In this document: positions 9,378 through 18,240 of the stretch, piece by piece | Numbering within the stretch: the stretch's first letter is position 1 | Layout: every line of letters begins with the position of its first letter | Source of the DNA: an uncultured Flavobacteriaceae bacterium | GTDB taxonomy: Bacteria > Bacteroidota > Bacteroidia > Flavobacteriales > Flavobacteriaceae | Assembly (NCBI GenBank): GCA_947503105.1 | Contig: CANNCM010000001.1 | Span: forward strand, 124,001 to 188,000 | DNA length: 64,000 nucleotides | Reading direction: 5' to 3' | Position numbers and translations under genes: made by a program | Notes under the pieces: generated by a model | Told to the model about the DNA's origin: nothing | Database searches by the model: none | Seen by the model: only the letters and a program-made list of their open reading frames with translations

Positions 9378-10349
9378 ATGAAAACTGTTGTTTGGGGAAT
9401 TATCGGTTGTGGAGATGTTACGGAAATAAAAAGTGGTCCTGCGTTCAATAAAGTTAAAAATTCTAGTTTATTAGCTGTAATGCGCAGAGATGCAAAAAAG
9501 GCCAAAGCTTATGCGGAAAGACATAAGGTCCCTTTTTGGTACAGCAATGCTGATGATTTACTCAATCACGAAGACATAAACGCCATATATATAGCGACAC
9601 CACCATCTAGTCATTTGGAGTATGCTCTAAATGCAATAAAACACAATAAAAATGTCTACTTAGAAAAACCAATGGCTTTAAATGCCCATGAAGCACAGCA
9701 GATTTGTGCGGCACTGAAGTCGAGTAAATCAAAACTAACCGTTGCACACTACAGAAGACAACTACCAATGTTTCTTAAAGTGAAACAGCTTATCGATAGC
9801 CGTAAAATTGGTGAGATTCGTTGCGCAGATATACAATTATTACAACCTTTAGTAACGGAAATGATAACCGTGACAGAACACAATTGGCGCACCAATAAAA
9901 GTATTTCTGGTGGTGGATTTTTTCATGATTTGGCACCTCATCAATTAGATTTGCTGTATTATTTTCTTGGTGATTATAAAAATGCTCATGGTTATGCCGC
10001 AAATCAAAGCGAATTTTACAATGTAGAAGATATTGTAAATGGAATAATTCATCTTCAAAATGGAATACAATGTAGAGGTTTGTGGGCATTTAATGTTAAT
10101 GATTCTTCAAAGAAAGATGAACTAAAAATTTATGGAAGTTTGGGAGAAATAAAACTCTCCATTTTTGGCGATCAAATTGAAATTACAAAAAATGGAACTA
10201 CAGAAGTTTTAAAATTTGAGCATCCTGAACATATTCAGCAGCCTATGATTGCCGCAACCGTCAACTATTTTCTTGGAAAACAAGATAATCCTTGTACTGC
10301 CCAAGAAGGCGAAAGAATCATGGAACTTATAGATACTTTTAGCGGCTGA
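9378..10349 (+). CDS. Gfo/Idh/MocA-family NAD(P)-dependent sugar oxidoreductase
   Basis: The 323-residue protein has the N-terminal Rossmann motif WGIIGCGDVTEIKSGPAF, the middle EKPMALN motif in which the lysine is the usual catalytic residue, and a C-terminal alpha/beta domain containing GGGFFHDLAPHQLDLL. These define the Gfo/Idh/MocA family, which oxidises or reduces sugars, inositols or uronate derivatives. It follows uxaC by 12 bases and is probably cotranscribed. The substrate cannot be read from sequence. A role in side-chain sugar or uronate metabolism is an inference from context. Confidence 0.9.
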   Translation: MKTVVWGIIGCGDVTEIKSGPAFNKVKNSSLLAVMRRDAKKAKAYAERHKVPFWYSNADDLLNHEDINAIYIATPPSSHLEYALNAIKHNKNVYLEKPMALNAHEAQQICAALKSSKSKLTVAHYRRQLPMFLKVKQLIDSRKIGEIRCADIQLLQPLVTEMITVTEHNWRTNKSISGGGFFHDLAPHQLDLLYYFLGDYKNAHGYAANQSEFYNVEDIVNGIIHLQNGIQCRGLWAFNVNDSSKKDELKIYGSLGEIKLSIFGDQIEITKNGTTEVLKFEHPEHIQQPMIAATVNYFLGKQDNPCTAQEGERIMELIDTFSG

Positions 10350-10413
10350 GAATGCCAAAACTAAATAACCGATCAAAATTTGTCCTATTGATTGACTGAA
10401 AACGAACATTACA

Positions 10414-11544
10414 ATGCTAAACAAAAAGACATTTAAAAGTGAAATCGTTATTGAATCGCCAGGTAGAATAAACTTAATTGGAGAACATATAGATTATAAT
10501 GGTGGTCATGTACTGCCTGCTGCCATTGATAAAAAAATAAGCCTGCGTTTCAGAATGAATAACTCGAATTTCTGCGAAATCCGTTCTAGTAACTTTAAAA
10601 GTAGTGTCACCGTTAATCTTGATAAAATAGACAGAAGCGAAATTGAGTGGCACAACTTTATTTTAGGGGTTCTTTTTCATATCAATGCTATTAAACCAAA
10701 TGCTGTAAAAGGGTTTGATTGTATCATAGAAAGCAATCTTCCTTTTGGGGCAGGAATAAGTTCTTCTGCAGCCTTAGAATGTGGTTTAGCAAAAGGTATA
10801 AATGAACTATTCGACATTGGTTTAACCGATTTAGAAATCATTAAACTATCTAGAGATGCTGAACATGCTTTTGTTGGAACGAAGTGCGGCATAATGGATC
10901 AATTTGCTGTAGTAAAAGGACAAAAAGACCATTTAATCCTCTTAAACTGTGATACTTTAGACTACCAATTAATTGAAGCTGATTTTGACCCATATGTAGT
11001 GTTGCTACTAAACACAAATGTATCCCATAACTTGGCAAATAGCGCATATAATGATAGGCGAGATGAGTGTGATAAAGCATTAGCTACTATCCAAAAAAAA
11101 CATCCAGAATATCGTTTTTTAACAGAAGTTCCATCAAAAGTTGTAAAGGAGTTAAAAAAGGAATTACCACAAAATCTATTCAATCGTGCATTATTTGTTT
11201 GCGAAGAAAACCAAAGAACACTAAACGCAGTTGACTTTTTAAAAAACAAGGCTTTCGATCGTTTTGGGCAATGTTTATATCAGTCTCATTACGGATTACA
11301 ACATCTATATGACGTGAGCTGCAAAGAATTAGATTTTTTAGTTGAACAAACTACAGATTTAGATTATGTTCTTGGTGCAAGAATGATGGGAGGTGGCTTT
11401 GGTGGGTGTACCGTTAATATTGTTCACAAAGATAAAGTCGAAGAATTAATTGACAACGTAAAGGCTGCATATGAAGATAAATTTAATATTACATTAACTT
11501 CTATCATTACAACTATCAGTGATGGCACAAAAAAAATAATATAA
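10414..11544 (+). CDS. galK: Galactokinase (GHMP kinase)
   Basis: Phosphorylates D-galactose to galactose-1-phosphate. The 376-residue protein has the galactokinase signature GRINLIGEHIDYNGGHVLPAAID at its N-terminus (the E, H and D that bind the sugar are kept), the GHMP ATP motif PFGAGISSSAALE, the catalytic aspartate segment GIMDQF, and the C-terminal GARMMGGGFGGCTVNIV. It is slightly shorter than many GalK proteins, but no element is lost. It sits in the uxaC group with no galT, galE or galM nearby, which is unusual for a Leloir gene. It may salvage galactose released from side chains of the target glycan. Confidence 0.93.
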   Translation: MLNKKTFKSEIVIESPGRINLIGEHIDYNGGHVLPAAIDKKISLRFRMNNSNFCEIRSSNFKSSVTVNLDKIDRSEIEWHNFILGVLFHINAIKPNAVKGFDCIIESNLPFGAGISSSAALECGLAKGINELFDIGLTDLEIIKLSRDAEHAFVGTKCGIMDQFAVVKGQKDHLILLNCDTLDYQLIEADFDPYVVLLLNTNVSHNLANSAYNDRRDECDKALATIQKKHPEYRFLTEVPSKVVKELKKELPQNLFNRALFVCEENQRTLNAVDFLKNKAFDRFGQCLYQSHYGLQHLYDVSCKELDFLVEQTTDLDYVLGARMMGGGFGGCTVNIVHKDKVEELIDNVKAAYEDKFNITLTSIITTISDGTKKII

Positions 11545-11647
11545 ATACACGACTTGATAAATGATGAAATATATTGGGTATATCAAAAAAAATCCCTGAG
11601 CCCTAAATATTTTAGTATGTTTAAGTTGATCAACTAACAACTATTTT

Positions 11648-13300
11648 ATGACAAGACATTTCGAACCGTTAGATTATGCGATTTTCATAGGATATGCCAT
11701 TCTTATTCTTGGCGTTGGATTATGGGTTTCTAGAGACAAAAAGGGGAAGCAAAAAAATGCAGAAGATTATTTTTTAGCTGGCAGATCCTTGCCTTGGTGG
11801 GCCATAGGAGCTTCATTAATTGCTGCTAATATTTCAGCAGAACAATTTATTGGAATGTCTGGTTCTGGGTTTGCATTAGGACTTGCCATAGCATCTTACG
11901 AATGGATGGCTGCCTTAACCTTAATCATTGTTGGCAAATATTTCCTCCCTATTTTTATTGAAAAGGGACTTTACACTATTCCAGAATTTATTGAGAAACG
12001 GTTTTCAACGAATCTAAAAACGATTTTAGCTGTTTTCTGGATAGGACTTTACATATTTGTAAATCTTTCTTCGGTTCTATATCTGGGTGCTCTTGCATTA
12101 GAGACTATCATGGGGATTCCTATGATATATGGCGTTTTGGCCTTGGCTATATTTGCTGCGGCTTACTCATTATATGGCGGTTTATCTGCTGTGGCTTGGA
12201 CTGACGTTATACAAGTTGTTTTCTTAATCTTAGGGGGTGTGGTTACTACATATTTGGCATTAAATACTGTGTCTGGTGGCGAGGGCATTATCGCAGGGTT
12301 TAAAACTATATACCAAACGGCTCCAGACCGATTTGCAATGATCTTAGATAAATCTAATCCTGAATACAAAAATCTACCAGGAATAGGTGTTTTAGTCGGT
12401 GGACTTTGGATTGCCAATTTATATTATTGGGGATTTAATCAATATATTATCCAAAGAACTTTAGCTGCAAAATCATTGAAAGAATCACAAAAAGGTATTC
12501 TGTTTGCTGCTTTTCTAAAACTTTTGATCCCAGTAATAGTTGTTATTCCTGGAATAGCAGCTTACGTTATCGTTAATAATCCTGAGTTACTATCATCTCT
12601 TGGTGATATTGGCCAACAAAATTTACCTAATGTAGGTCAATCAGACAAAGCGTACCCATGGTTATTACAATTACTACCGGTTGGATTAAAAGGGTTGGCT
12701 TTTGCCGCTTTAACTGCAGCAATAGTTTCCTCACTAGCTTCAATGTTGAATTCTACTTCAACAATTTTTACTATGGACATTTACAAACAATACATTAATA
12801 ATAGCGCAGGAGACGAAAAACTAGTGAATATTGGTCGTATTTCTGCAGCAATTGCCTTAATTATTGCGTCTATCACTGCCCCTCTTTTAGGCGGTATTGA
12901 TCAGGCATTTCAATTCATTCAAGAATACACAGGAGTAGTAAGCCCTGGTATTTTAGCTGTATTTTTATTAGGACTATTTTGGAAAAAGACAACAAACAGA
13001 GCCGCAATCATTGGAGCTTTAGCTTCAATCCCAATAGCGATGTATTTCAAAGTAGCTCCAAAAGGTTGGTCTACTAATTCATTATTTGTCGATTTACCAT
13101 GGATGGATCAAATGGGTTACACCGCAGTTTTAACAATTATTATCATTGTTAGTACTAGTTTATTACAACATAAAGGTCAAAATGATAAAAAAGGAATCCC
13201 TATTTCAAAGCAATTATTTAAAACCAATCCGTTATTCAATATTGGATCCTTTACTATTATGATTATTTTGGTTGCTATCTATGCGGTTTTTTGGAAGTAA
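11648..13300 (+). CDS. Sodium/solute symporter (SSS family), likely sugar or uronate importer
   Basis: The 550-residue inner-membrane protein has thirteen or fourteen hydrophobic helices. Family motifs are AGRSLPWWAIGASLIAANIS near residue 50, GGLSAVAWTDVIQ around residue 180, and GLAFAALTAAIVSSLASMLNS around residue 350, close to the SglT sodium/sugar transporters. It lies 103 bases after galK on the same strand and ends the rightward group. The transported solute is uncertain: galactose, glucuronate or an oligosaccharide would fit. It is the second of three different importers in this locus, beside the MFS symporter and the TRAP system. Confidence 0.88.
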   Translation: MTRHFEPLDYAIFIGYAILILGVGLWVSRDKKGKQKNAEDYFLAGRSLPWWAIGASLIAANISAEQFIGMSGSGFALGLAIASYEWMAALTLIIVGKYFLPIFIEKGLYTIPEFIEKRFSTNLKTILAVFWIGLYIFVNLSSVLYLGALALETIMGIPMIYGVLALAIFAAAYSLYGGLSAVAWTDVIQVVFLILGGVVTTYLALNTVSGGEGIIAGFKTIYQTAPDRFAMILDKSNPEYKNLPGIGVLVGGLWIANLYYWGFNQYIIQRTLAAKSLKESQKGILFAAFLKLLIPVIVVIPGIAAYVIVNNPELLSSLGDIGQQNLPNVGQSDKAYPWLLQLLPVGLKGLAFAALTAAIVSSLASMLNSTSTIFTMDIYKQYINNSAGDEKLVNIGRISAAIALIIASITAPLLGGIDQAFQFIQEYTGVVSPGILAVFLLGLFWKKTTNRAAIIGALASIPIAMYFKVAPKGWSTNSLFVDLPWMDQMGYTAVLTIIIIVSTSLLQHKGQNDKKGIPISKQLFKTNPLFNIGSFTIMIILVAIYAVFWK

Positions 13301-13389
13301 TTCAGTCTCACACTTGCATAAATTTTAGAAGCGAACAGGATGCAATCGCGACAAAACGTCATCTTGATCCTTCAATCACTTTAATTTAA

Positions 13390-14697
13390 CTACAACCCAA
13401 ATAATCTTGGCAAGAACATAGAAATTTCAGGGATAAAACTAATCAACATCAGCACGGCAACCATTAATGCTAAAAATGGCAATAAAGGTCTTATAACCTG
13501 AGTCACTGAAACTTTAGCAACTCCACTACCTACAAAGAGCAAGGTTCCTACTGGTGGGGTACAGATACCGATACATAAGTTCAGCACAATTACAATACCG
13601 AAATGTACCGGGTCCATTCCTAGAGCCGTTACAACAGGTAAGAATATTGGTGTAAATATAAGAACCGCAGGCGTCATATCCATAAATGTTCCTATAAGCA
13701 GTAAAATAAGATTAATTGCTAAAAATATAGCAAACTTATTATTCAAGGACTCTAACAAAAAGGTACTGATCATTTCAGGAATTCCTTCAAACGAAAACAA
13801 CCAAGACATGGCCATTGAGGTGCAAATTAAAAACATGACAACAGCAGTGGTTTTGGCACTGGATAGCAGCACCTTAGGAAAATCTTTGATTTTCATATCG
13901 CCATAAGCTAAAGATAATACTGCCGCATATAAAACGGCAATTACTGAAGCCTCAGTTGCTGTAAAAACACCAGCAACAATACCGCCAACCACAACGACCA
14001 AAAGTAACAAACTAAAAAATGCTTTTCTGAAAAATGTCCAGATTTCAAACAGTGTTGCACGCTCTCCTCTAGCATAGTTTTTGCTAATTGCAATATAGGC
14101 TACATAGCCCATAATCGCGAAACCTAATAATATTCCTGGCAGATAACCTGCAATAAACAAAGCAGCTACAGAAGCGGTTCCTCCACTTGCTAAGGCATAG
14201 ACAATTAAAATATTGCTAGGCGGAATGAGTAACCCTGTAGTTGAAGCTGTAATATTTACAGAAGCACTTAAGGTTCTAGGGTAACCTTCTTCTTCCATTC
14301 TATCCGTCATTATACTCCCAATTGCAGATGCTGCAGCAAGTGCAGAGCCTGAAATAGCGCCAAATAACATAGAAGCTAATATATTGACATAGGCTAATCC
14401 GCCGGGAAGACTAGAGACTAATGATTTTGCAAAATTGATAAGCCTAGTGGCAATTCCGCCACGTTTCATGATATCTCCAGCTAAAATAAAGAATGGAATA
14501 GCCAGCAAGGCAAAACTATCTATACCGGTGGTCATTCGTTGTGCAATTGTAGTTATCCCTGGTAATTTATCAATATTTAATAGAAGACTTAAAGTTGTTG
14601 AAATACCAATACTGTAAGCTACAGGAACTTTAAGTAACAAGAGTGTGAAGAAACTCACAAACAAAACGATAATGCTAATTAATTCTAAACTCATCAT
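13390..14697 (-). CDS. dctM: TRAP transporter large membrane subunit
   Basis: Main membrane subunit of a tripartite sodium-driven periplasmic transporter, 435 residues with about twelve hydrophobic helices. Family features are AIPFFILAGDIMKRGGIATRL near residue 60, GLLIPPSNILIVYALASGGT near residue 160, and LNLCIGICTPPVGTLLFVG near the C-terminus. The start is coupled to dctQ by a TAATG overlap in which the stop and start codons share one base; a second in-frame ATG follows directly. It is the last gene of the uronate operon, so uronates or unsaturated oligouronides are the likely cargo. The gene converges on the SSS symporter gene with 89 bases between them. Confidence 0.94.
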   Translation of the reverse strand: MMSLELISIIVLFVSFFTLLLLKVPVAYSIGISTTLSLLLNIDKLPGITTIAQRMTTGIDSFALLAIPFFILAGDIMKRGGIATRLINFAKSLVSSLPGGLAYVNILASMLFGAISGSALAAASAIGSIMTDRMEEEGYPRTLSASVNITASTTGLLIPPSNILIVYALASGGTASVAALFIAGYLPGILLGFAIMGYVAYIAISKNYARGERATLFEIWTFFRKAFFSLLLLVVVVGGIVAGVFTATEASVIAVLYAAVLSLAYGDMKIKDFPKVLLSSAKTTAVVMFLICTSMAMSWLFSFEGIPEMISTFLLESLNNKFAIFLAINLILLLIGTFMDMTPAVLIFTPIFLPVVTALGMDPVHFGIVIVLNLCIGICTPPVGTLLFVGSGVAKVSVTQVIRPLLPFLALMVAVLMLISFIPEISMFLPRLFGL

Positions 14698-15188
14698 TAT
14701 TTTTTATTTTTATTGTTGTAAACGACTGCTATATGATAAATCGAAAACAACATAATTAAAAACCCACTAAAGGGTAGTATGGCATAAACATAGCCTAACG
14801 GAATGCGCAATGTTCCTGAAAGCTGCCCCAAGTGTAACGTTGTGTAGACCAGATTAAGCCCCCCAACAAACATTACCACAAGTGCGAATAGAAAAATTAA
14901 AATTTCAATTAAAATGGCTATTTTTTCTTGATTAGCTTTAGATAATTTCTGATACAAAAAATCCATTGATAAATGGTCCTGTTTACCATTGAGATAAGCT
15001 GCTCCTAAAATAGTCATCCAAATTAAGGCGAACCTAGCAAATTCTTCGGTCCAAGAAAAGGACTCACCTAAGATATATCTTGAAAACACTTGAAATAACA
15101 CATCAAGAACTAAAAGAGCAAAAATCAAAATCAAAATCCATTCTAAGATTTTACTTACTTTATCAAAAAAAAGGTCCGTTAACTTCAT
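14697..15188 (-). CDS. dctQ: TRAP transporter small membrane subunit
   Basis: The 163-residue protein has four hydrophobic helices and the DctQ-type segments VFSRYILGESFSWTEEFARF and WMTILGAAYLNGKQDHLSMDF. It partners DctM in the inner membrane. It overlaps the end of dctP and the start of dctM by one base each (TAATG in both cases), so the three subunits are probably translationally coupled and made in fixed ratio. Confidence 0.93.
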   Translation of the reverse strand: MKLTDLFFDKVSKILEWILILIFALLVLDVLFQVFSRYILGESFSWTEEFARFALIWMTILGAAYLNGKQDHLSMDFLYQKLSKANQEKIAILIEILIFLFALVVMFVGGLNLVYTTLHLGQLSGTLRIPLGYVYAILPFSGFLIMLFSIYHIAVVYNNKNKK

Positions 15189-16177
15189 TAGTCTTTATTT
15201 TTAATTTGGTTGACAATAAGAGCAAATTCTGGGTATGTTTTAACAAAATTCTCAAGAACTGATTTTGATTTTTCAGCAAACAAAGACTTTTCGGGTATTA
15301 TAATTTCTACGCCTGATTTTTGAGCTATTGCCATGGATTTCTCGACAGACTCGTTCCAAAATACTTTTTGTGCTTGTGCAGATTCATCAGCTGCTTCTTG
15401 CACCCAAGATTTTTCTTGGTCTGATAAATTGTCCCAATATTTCGTCCCGATAAGAAGCACATCTGGCACAGAAGAATGTTGATCTAAGGTATAATATTTA
15501 CTAATTTCGTAATGATTAGAGGATACAAATGATGGTGGGTTATTTTCCGCCCCATCAACTACGCCTTGTTGTATTGCTGTGTATAATTCCCCGTAGGATA
15601 AGGGCGTTGCAGAGCCACCCATGGAGTTAACCATATTAATAGCCATTTGGCTATTCATCACTCTTATCTTAAGGCCTTCTAAATCCTCGGGAGTTCTAAT
15701 AGCTTTTTCTTTAGTGTAGAAACTTCGGCTTCCTGCATCATAATAACACAGCCCTCGCAACCAAAATTCACTTCCTTTTTCTAATATCGATTTGCCAATA
15801 TCTCCCTCTAAAACATTGAACTGATGTTGTTTATTTTTAAACAAATAAGGGATTCCCAAGACATTATACTCAGGCACAAAATTCGATAATGTAGCGGCAC
15901 TAACCTTAGTGGCAGCAACACTTCCTATCTGTAATAATTCCAAAACTTCACGCTCTGAGCCTAGCTGTGCATCTGGGAATATTTTAACTTTTAATGTACC
16001 GTTAGACTTTTTCTCTAGTGATTGTTTAAACGCTACAATTCCTTTATGAACAGGATGTGATTGAGGTAGTGTGTGCCCTAGATACATCCGTTTCGCATCA
16101 CTTTCGTTTCTACATGAAGATATAACCATGAAAAGAAAAACAAAAAGGATACTACATTTAACGTAGTTATATTTCAT
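15188..16177 (-). CDS. dctP: TRAP transporter solute-binding protein, apparent lipoprotein
   Basis: Substrate-binding subunit of the TRAP system, 329 residues. The mature part carries the DctP features GHTLPQSHPVHKGIVAF, FPDAQLGSEREVLELLQIG, and the central LKIRVMNSQMAINMVNSMGG, whose arginine normally binds the carboxylate of the substrate, followed by ELYTAIQQGVVDGAENN. The N-terminus is a short hydrophobic stretch ending in a lipobox, FMVISSC, so the protein is predicted to be lipid-anchored rather than freely periplasmic. The carboxylate-binding family fits uptake of uronic acids. It follows the DUF4861 gene by 87 bases that contain a hairpin. Confidence 0.93.
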   Translation of the reverse strand: MKYNYVKCSILFVFLFMVISSCRNESDAKRMYLGHTLPQSHPVHKGIVAFKQSLEKKSNGTLKVKIFPDAQLGSEREVLELLQIGSVAATKVSAATLSNFVPEYNVLGIPYLFKNKQHQFNVLEGDIGKSILEKGSEFWLRGLCYYDAGSRSFYTKEKAIRTPEDLEGLKIRVMNSQMAINMVNSMGGSATPLSYGELYTAIQQGVVDGAENNPPSFVSSNHYEISKYYTLDQHSSVPDVLLIGTKYWDNLSDQEKSWVQEAADESAQAQKVFWNESVEKSMAIAQKSGVEIIIPEKSLFAEKSKSVLENFVKTYPEFALIVNQIKNKD

Positions 16178-16203
16178 CTGTTAATATTCATTTTATTTGT
16201 CAT

Positions 16204-16241
16204 GAGGTTAGGCCCTATATCATCACGGAAGCTTAAACCTC
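16204..16241 (-). other. Hairpin between the DUF4861 gene and dctP
   Basis: Six-base arms GAGGTT and AACCTC, extended imperfectly inward, face each other in the 87-base gap before dctP. There is no following T-run, so it is not a clear terminator. It could set transcript stability between the enzyme and transporter parts of the operon. Weak evidence. Confidence 0.3.
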
Positions 16242-16264
16242 TAAATTGTTATCGCTCTAGGTTA

Positions 16265-17455
16265 TTAATTTGGCAACCATTCAACATGGACCTCAATTGG
16301 ATTTTCTAAACATTTTGAAAATCGACTTAAATAGGTATTCCATTCTGCTTTAGATTGAAATTGTCCTGATTTTTTCCAACCAAATCCTGCATAATATTCA
16401 ATGGGAGCGGACACATTGGACTCTACATAGAGGTTGCTCTGGTCTTTTTGGTCGGTTACAAATCTATCAAAATTAATTAGTGCAGATTTATTCTTGAGAA
16501 CTACACCTTGTCCTAATTCAGAATCAAAAAAGGGTTCCCAATAACTCATCCAACCTTCATCAGTTTTGGTCGTAACTTCTCCATCTTTTTTGTGAAGAGT
16601 TAAACCAATAGATACCCTATCTATGCCTTTGAGCTCAACGATATACCGCGTTAAGTTATGTCCATAATCTAGAGATATGTATTTTCTTTCCTTTATTATT
16701 TTACCATTGGCATACCAATCTTGATAGTCTAATATAAAACTTGTTCTAATTGGGCCTGTTGAAATGGTTTCCCAATTTGTAAAATTTTTAGAAACTGCAT
16801 AAGTAGAGTCTGTCTTTACTGCAAGACCACCAACACCACGGCTGATACCAACATGAAAATTATCTAGTCCTTCTCCTGTATCTTTGTGGTAAGCTCCTTT
16901 TTCGAGGGCTTCTTTTGCATACCATTTATTTATTATTGGATATTCAACTCGTTTTAACCATGCATCTATTCCGCTAGTTAATGTGCCCCCTTTCACACCA
17001 TCTTCAACCATTTTTTGTGCTACTGGCCCGAATGTTCTAAAAGCTACTTTATTGTTTTCCCAAGCATAATCGTCTGTTCGCTCAGGAACAAAACGCGAAT
17101 AACATCTCATTAAAGTGCTATCAATGTCTTTAATTGGAATTAAATTGACTTTATAAGTAGCCTCAGAATAGGCCGAAATTCTTGGCTGAAAAAGCAAAAA
17201 GCTACCTGCTGAACTTTTTTTATTTTGATTAATAATTTGGGAAATTATAACTTCATTAGTTTCGGTATTTATAACCTCTAGAGTTTGTCCTTTTAAATCC
17301 ATATCTTTTAAATCAATCTCAACAGTTTCAAACGCTCGATCTATAGCTAATGAATTCTTAACAGTAACCGACATCAATTCTGAAGATTTTTTAGTGCAGG
17401 AGGAAAAAATCAAAACTAAAGTAAGAATGATACTTTTCTTCATTTTACAATTCAT
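16265..17455 (-). CDS. DUF4861-family lipoprotein of the uronate operon
   Basis: A 396-residue protein of the DUF4861 family, which I recognise from its overall pattern (for example the RFVPERTDDYAWENNKVAFR segment and KRVEYPIINKWY). The family occurs in polysaccharide-utilisation loci and has no proven function that I can name. The N-terminus is a lipoprotein signal ending LVLIFSSC. The first ATG gives MNCKMKKS and overlaps kduD by 11 bases. The second ATG four codons later gives a cleaner signal peptide with no overlap and may be the true start (17443). Its place between the uronate enzymes and the TRAP genes suggests handling of oligouronides in the periplasm or at the outer membrane. It may be a glycan-active enzyme, but this is inference. 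Confidence 0.8.
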   Translation of the reverse strand: MNCKMKKSIILTLVLIFSSCTKKSSELMSVTVKNSLAIDRAFETVEIDLKDMDLKGQTLEVINTETNEVIISQIINQNKKSSAGSFLLFQPRISAYSEATYKVNLIPIKDIDSTLMRCYSRFVPERTDDYAWENNKVAFRTFGPVAQKMVEDGVKGGTLTSGIDAWLKRVEYPIINKWYAKEALEKGAYHKDTGEGLDNFHVGISRGVGGLAVKTDSTYAVSKNFTNWETISTGPIRTSFILDYQDWYANGKIIKERKYISLDYGHNLTRYIVELKGIDRVSIGLTLHKKDGEVTTKTDEGWMSYWEPFFDSELGQGVVLKNKSALINFDRFVTDQKDQSNLYVESNVSAPIEYYAGFGWKKSGQFQSKAEWNTYLSRFSKCLENPIEVHVEWLPN

Positions 17456-18239
17456 TCGAAGGCTTTCCTATGGTGGCTAAGATACCACCATCTACGTATA
17501 AAATATGCCCATTAACAAAATCACTTGCTTGAGAGCTTAAGAAAATAGCGGCACCTGCCAAGTCGTTTGGATCACCCCATTTTGCTGCTGGTGTTCTATT
17601 AACAATAAAATCATTGAAAGGGTGACCGTCAATTCGTATGGGTGCCGTCTGTGAAGTTGCAAAATAACCTGGCCCAATACCATTAACCTGAATATTATGT
17701 CTGGCCCATTCTGTTGCCATATTTTTAGTCAACATTACCAAACCACCTTTTGCAGCTGCATAAGCACCAACTGTGTTTCGACCCAACTGACTCATCATCG
17801 AGCAGATGTTAATAATTTTACCCGATTGACGCTCCATCATACCTTTAACCACCTGTTTGGAGACAATGAATGGGCTGACCAAATCAATGTCTAAGACTTG
17901 TTTAAAATCCTCTACTTCCATTTGGGCAAGAGGTGTGCGTTTTATGATTCCGGCGTTATTGACTAAAATATCAATATTCCCCACTTCGGTTTCAATTTTT
18001 TTTATTGATACAATGACATCCTTTTCATCAGCAACATTAAATTTGTAACCAACAGCATTGACACCTTCTCTTCTATACGCTGCTAGAGCATTATCTATCT
18101 TTTCTTGCGAAGAATTCCCATTAACGACTATTGTTGCACCTGCTTTTCCTAATCCCATAGCCATTGCCATACCAAGTCCGTGCGTACTACCAGTAATTAA
18201 GGCAACTTTGTCTTTTAAATTGAATAGTTCTATAGACAT
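17445..18239 (-). CDS. kduD: 2-deoxy-D-gluconate / 2-keto-3-deoxy-uronate dehydrogenase (SDR)
   Basis: Short-chain dehydrogenase of 264 residues that converts 5-keto-type deoxyuronate (DKII) to 2-keto-3-deoxygluconate. It has the cofactor motif ITGSTHGLGMAMA, the NNAG motif, the catalytic Ser-Tyr-Lys with YAAAKGG, and the KduD-like middle segment IDLVSPFIVSKQVVKGMMERQ. It lies one base after kduI, the preceding enzyme in the same pathway, which makes KduD the best reading among SDR families. Its presence implies that lyase-generated unsaturated uronates are consumed. Confidence 0.9.
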   Translation of the reverse strand: MSIELFNLKDKVALITGSTHGLGMAMAMGLGKAGATIVVNGNSSQEKIDNALAAYRREGVNAVGYKFNVADEKDVIVSIKKIETEVGNIDILVNNAGIIKRTPLAQMEVEDFKQVLDIDLVSPFIVSKQVVKGMMERQSGKIINICSMMSQLGRNTVGAYAAAKGGLVMLTKNMATEWARHNIQVNGIGPGYFATSQTAPIRIDGHPFNDFIVNRTPAAKWGDPNDLAGAAIFLSSQASDFVNGHILYVDGGILATIGKPSNEL

Positions 18240-18240
18240 C

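Noticed and set aside
13334-13345. A GAACAGGATGCA sequence resembling the ACAGN element
   Set aside because: Only the final unit matches, and it lies between two convergent gene ends where a promoter operator is not expected.
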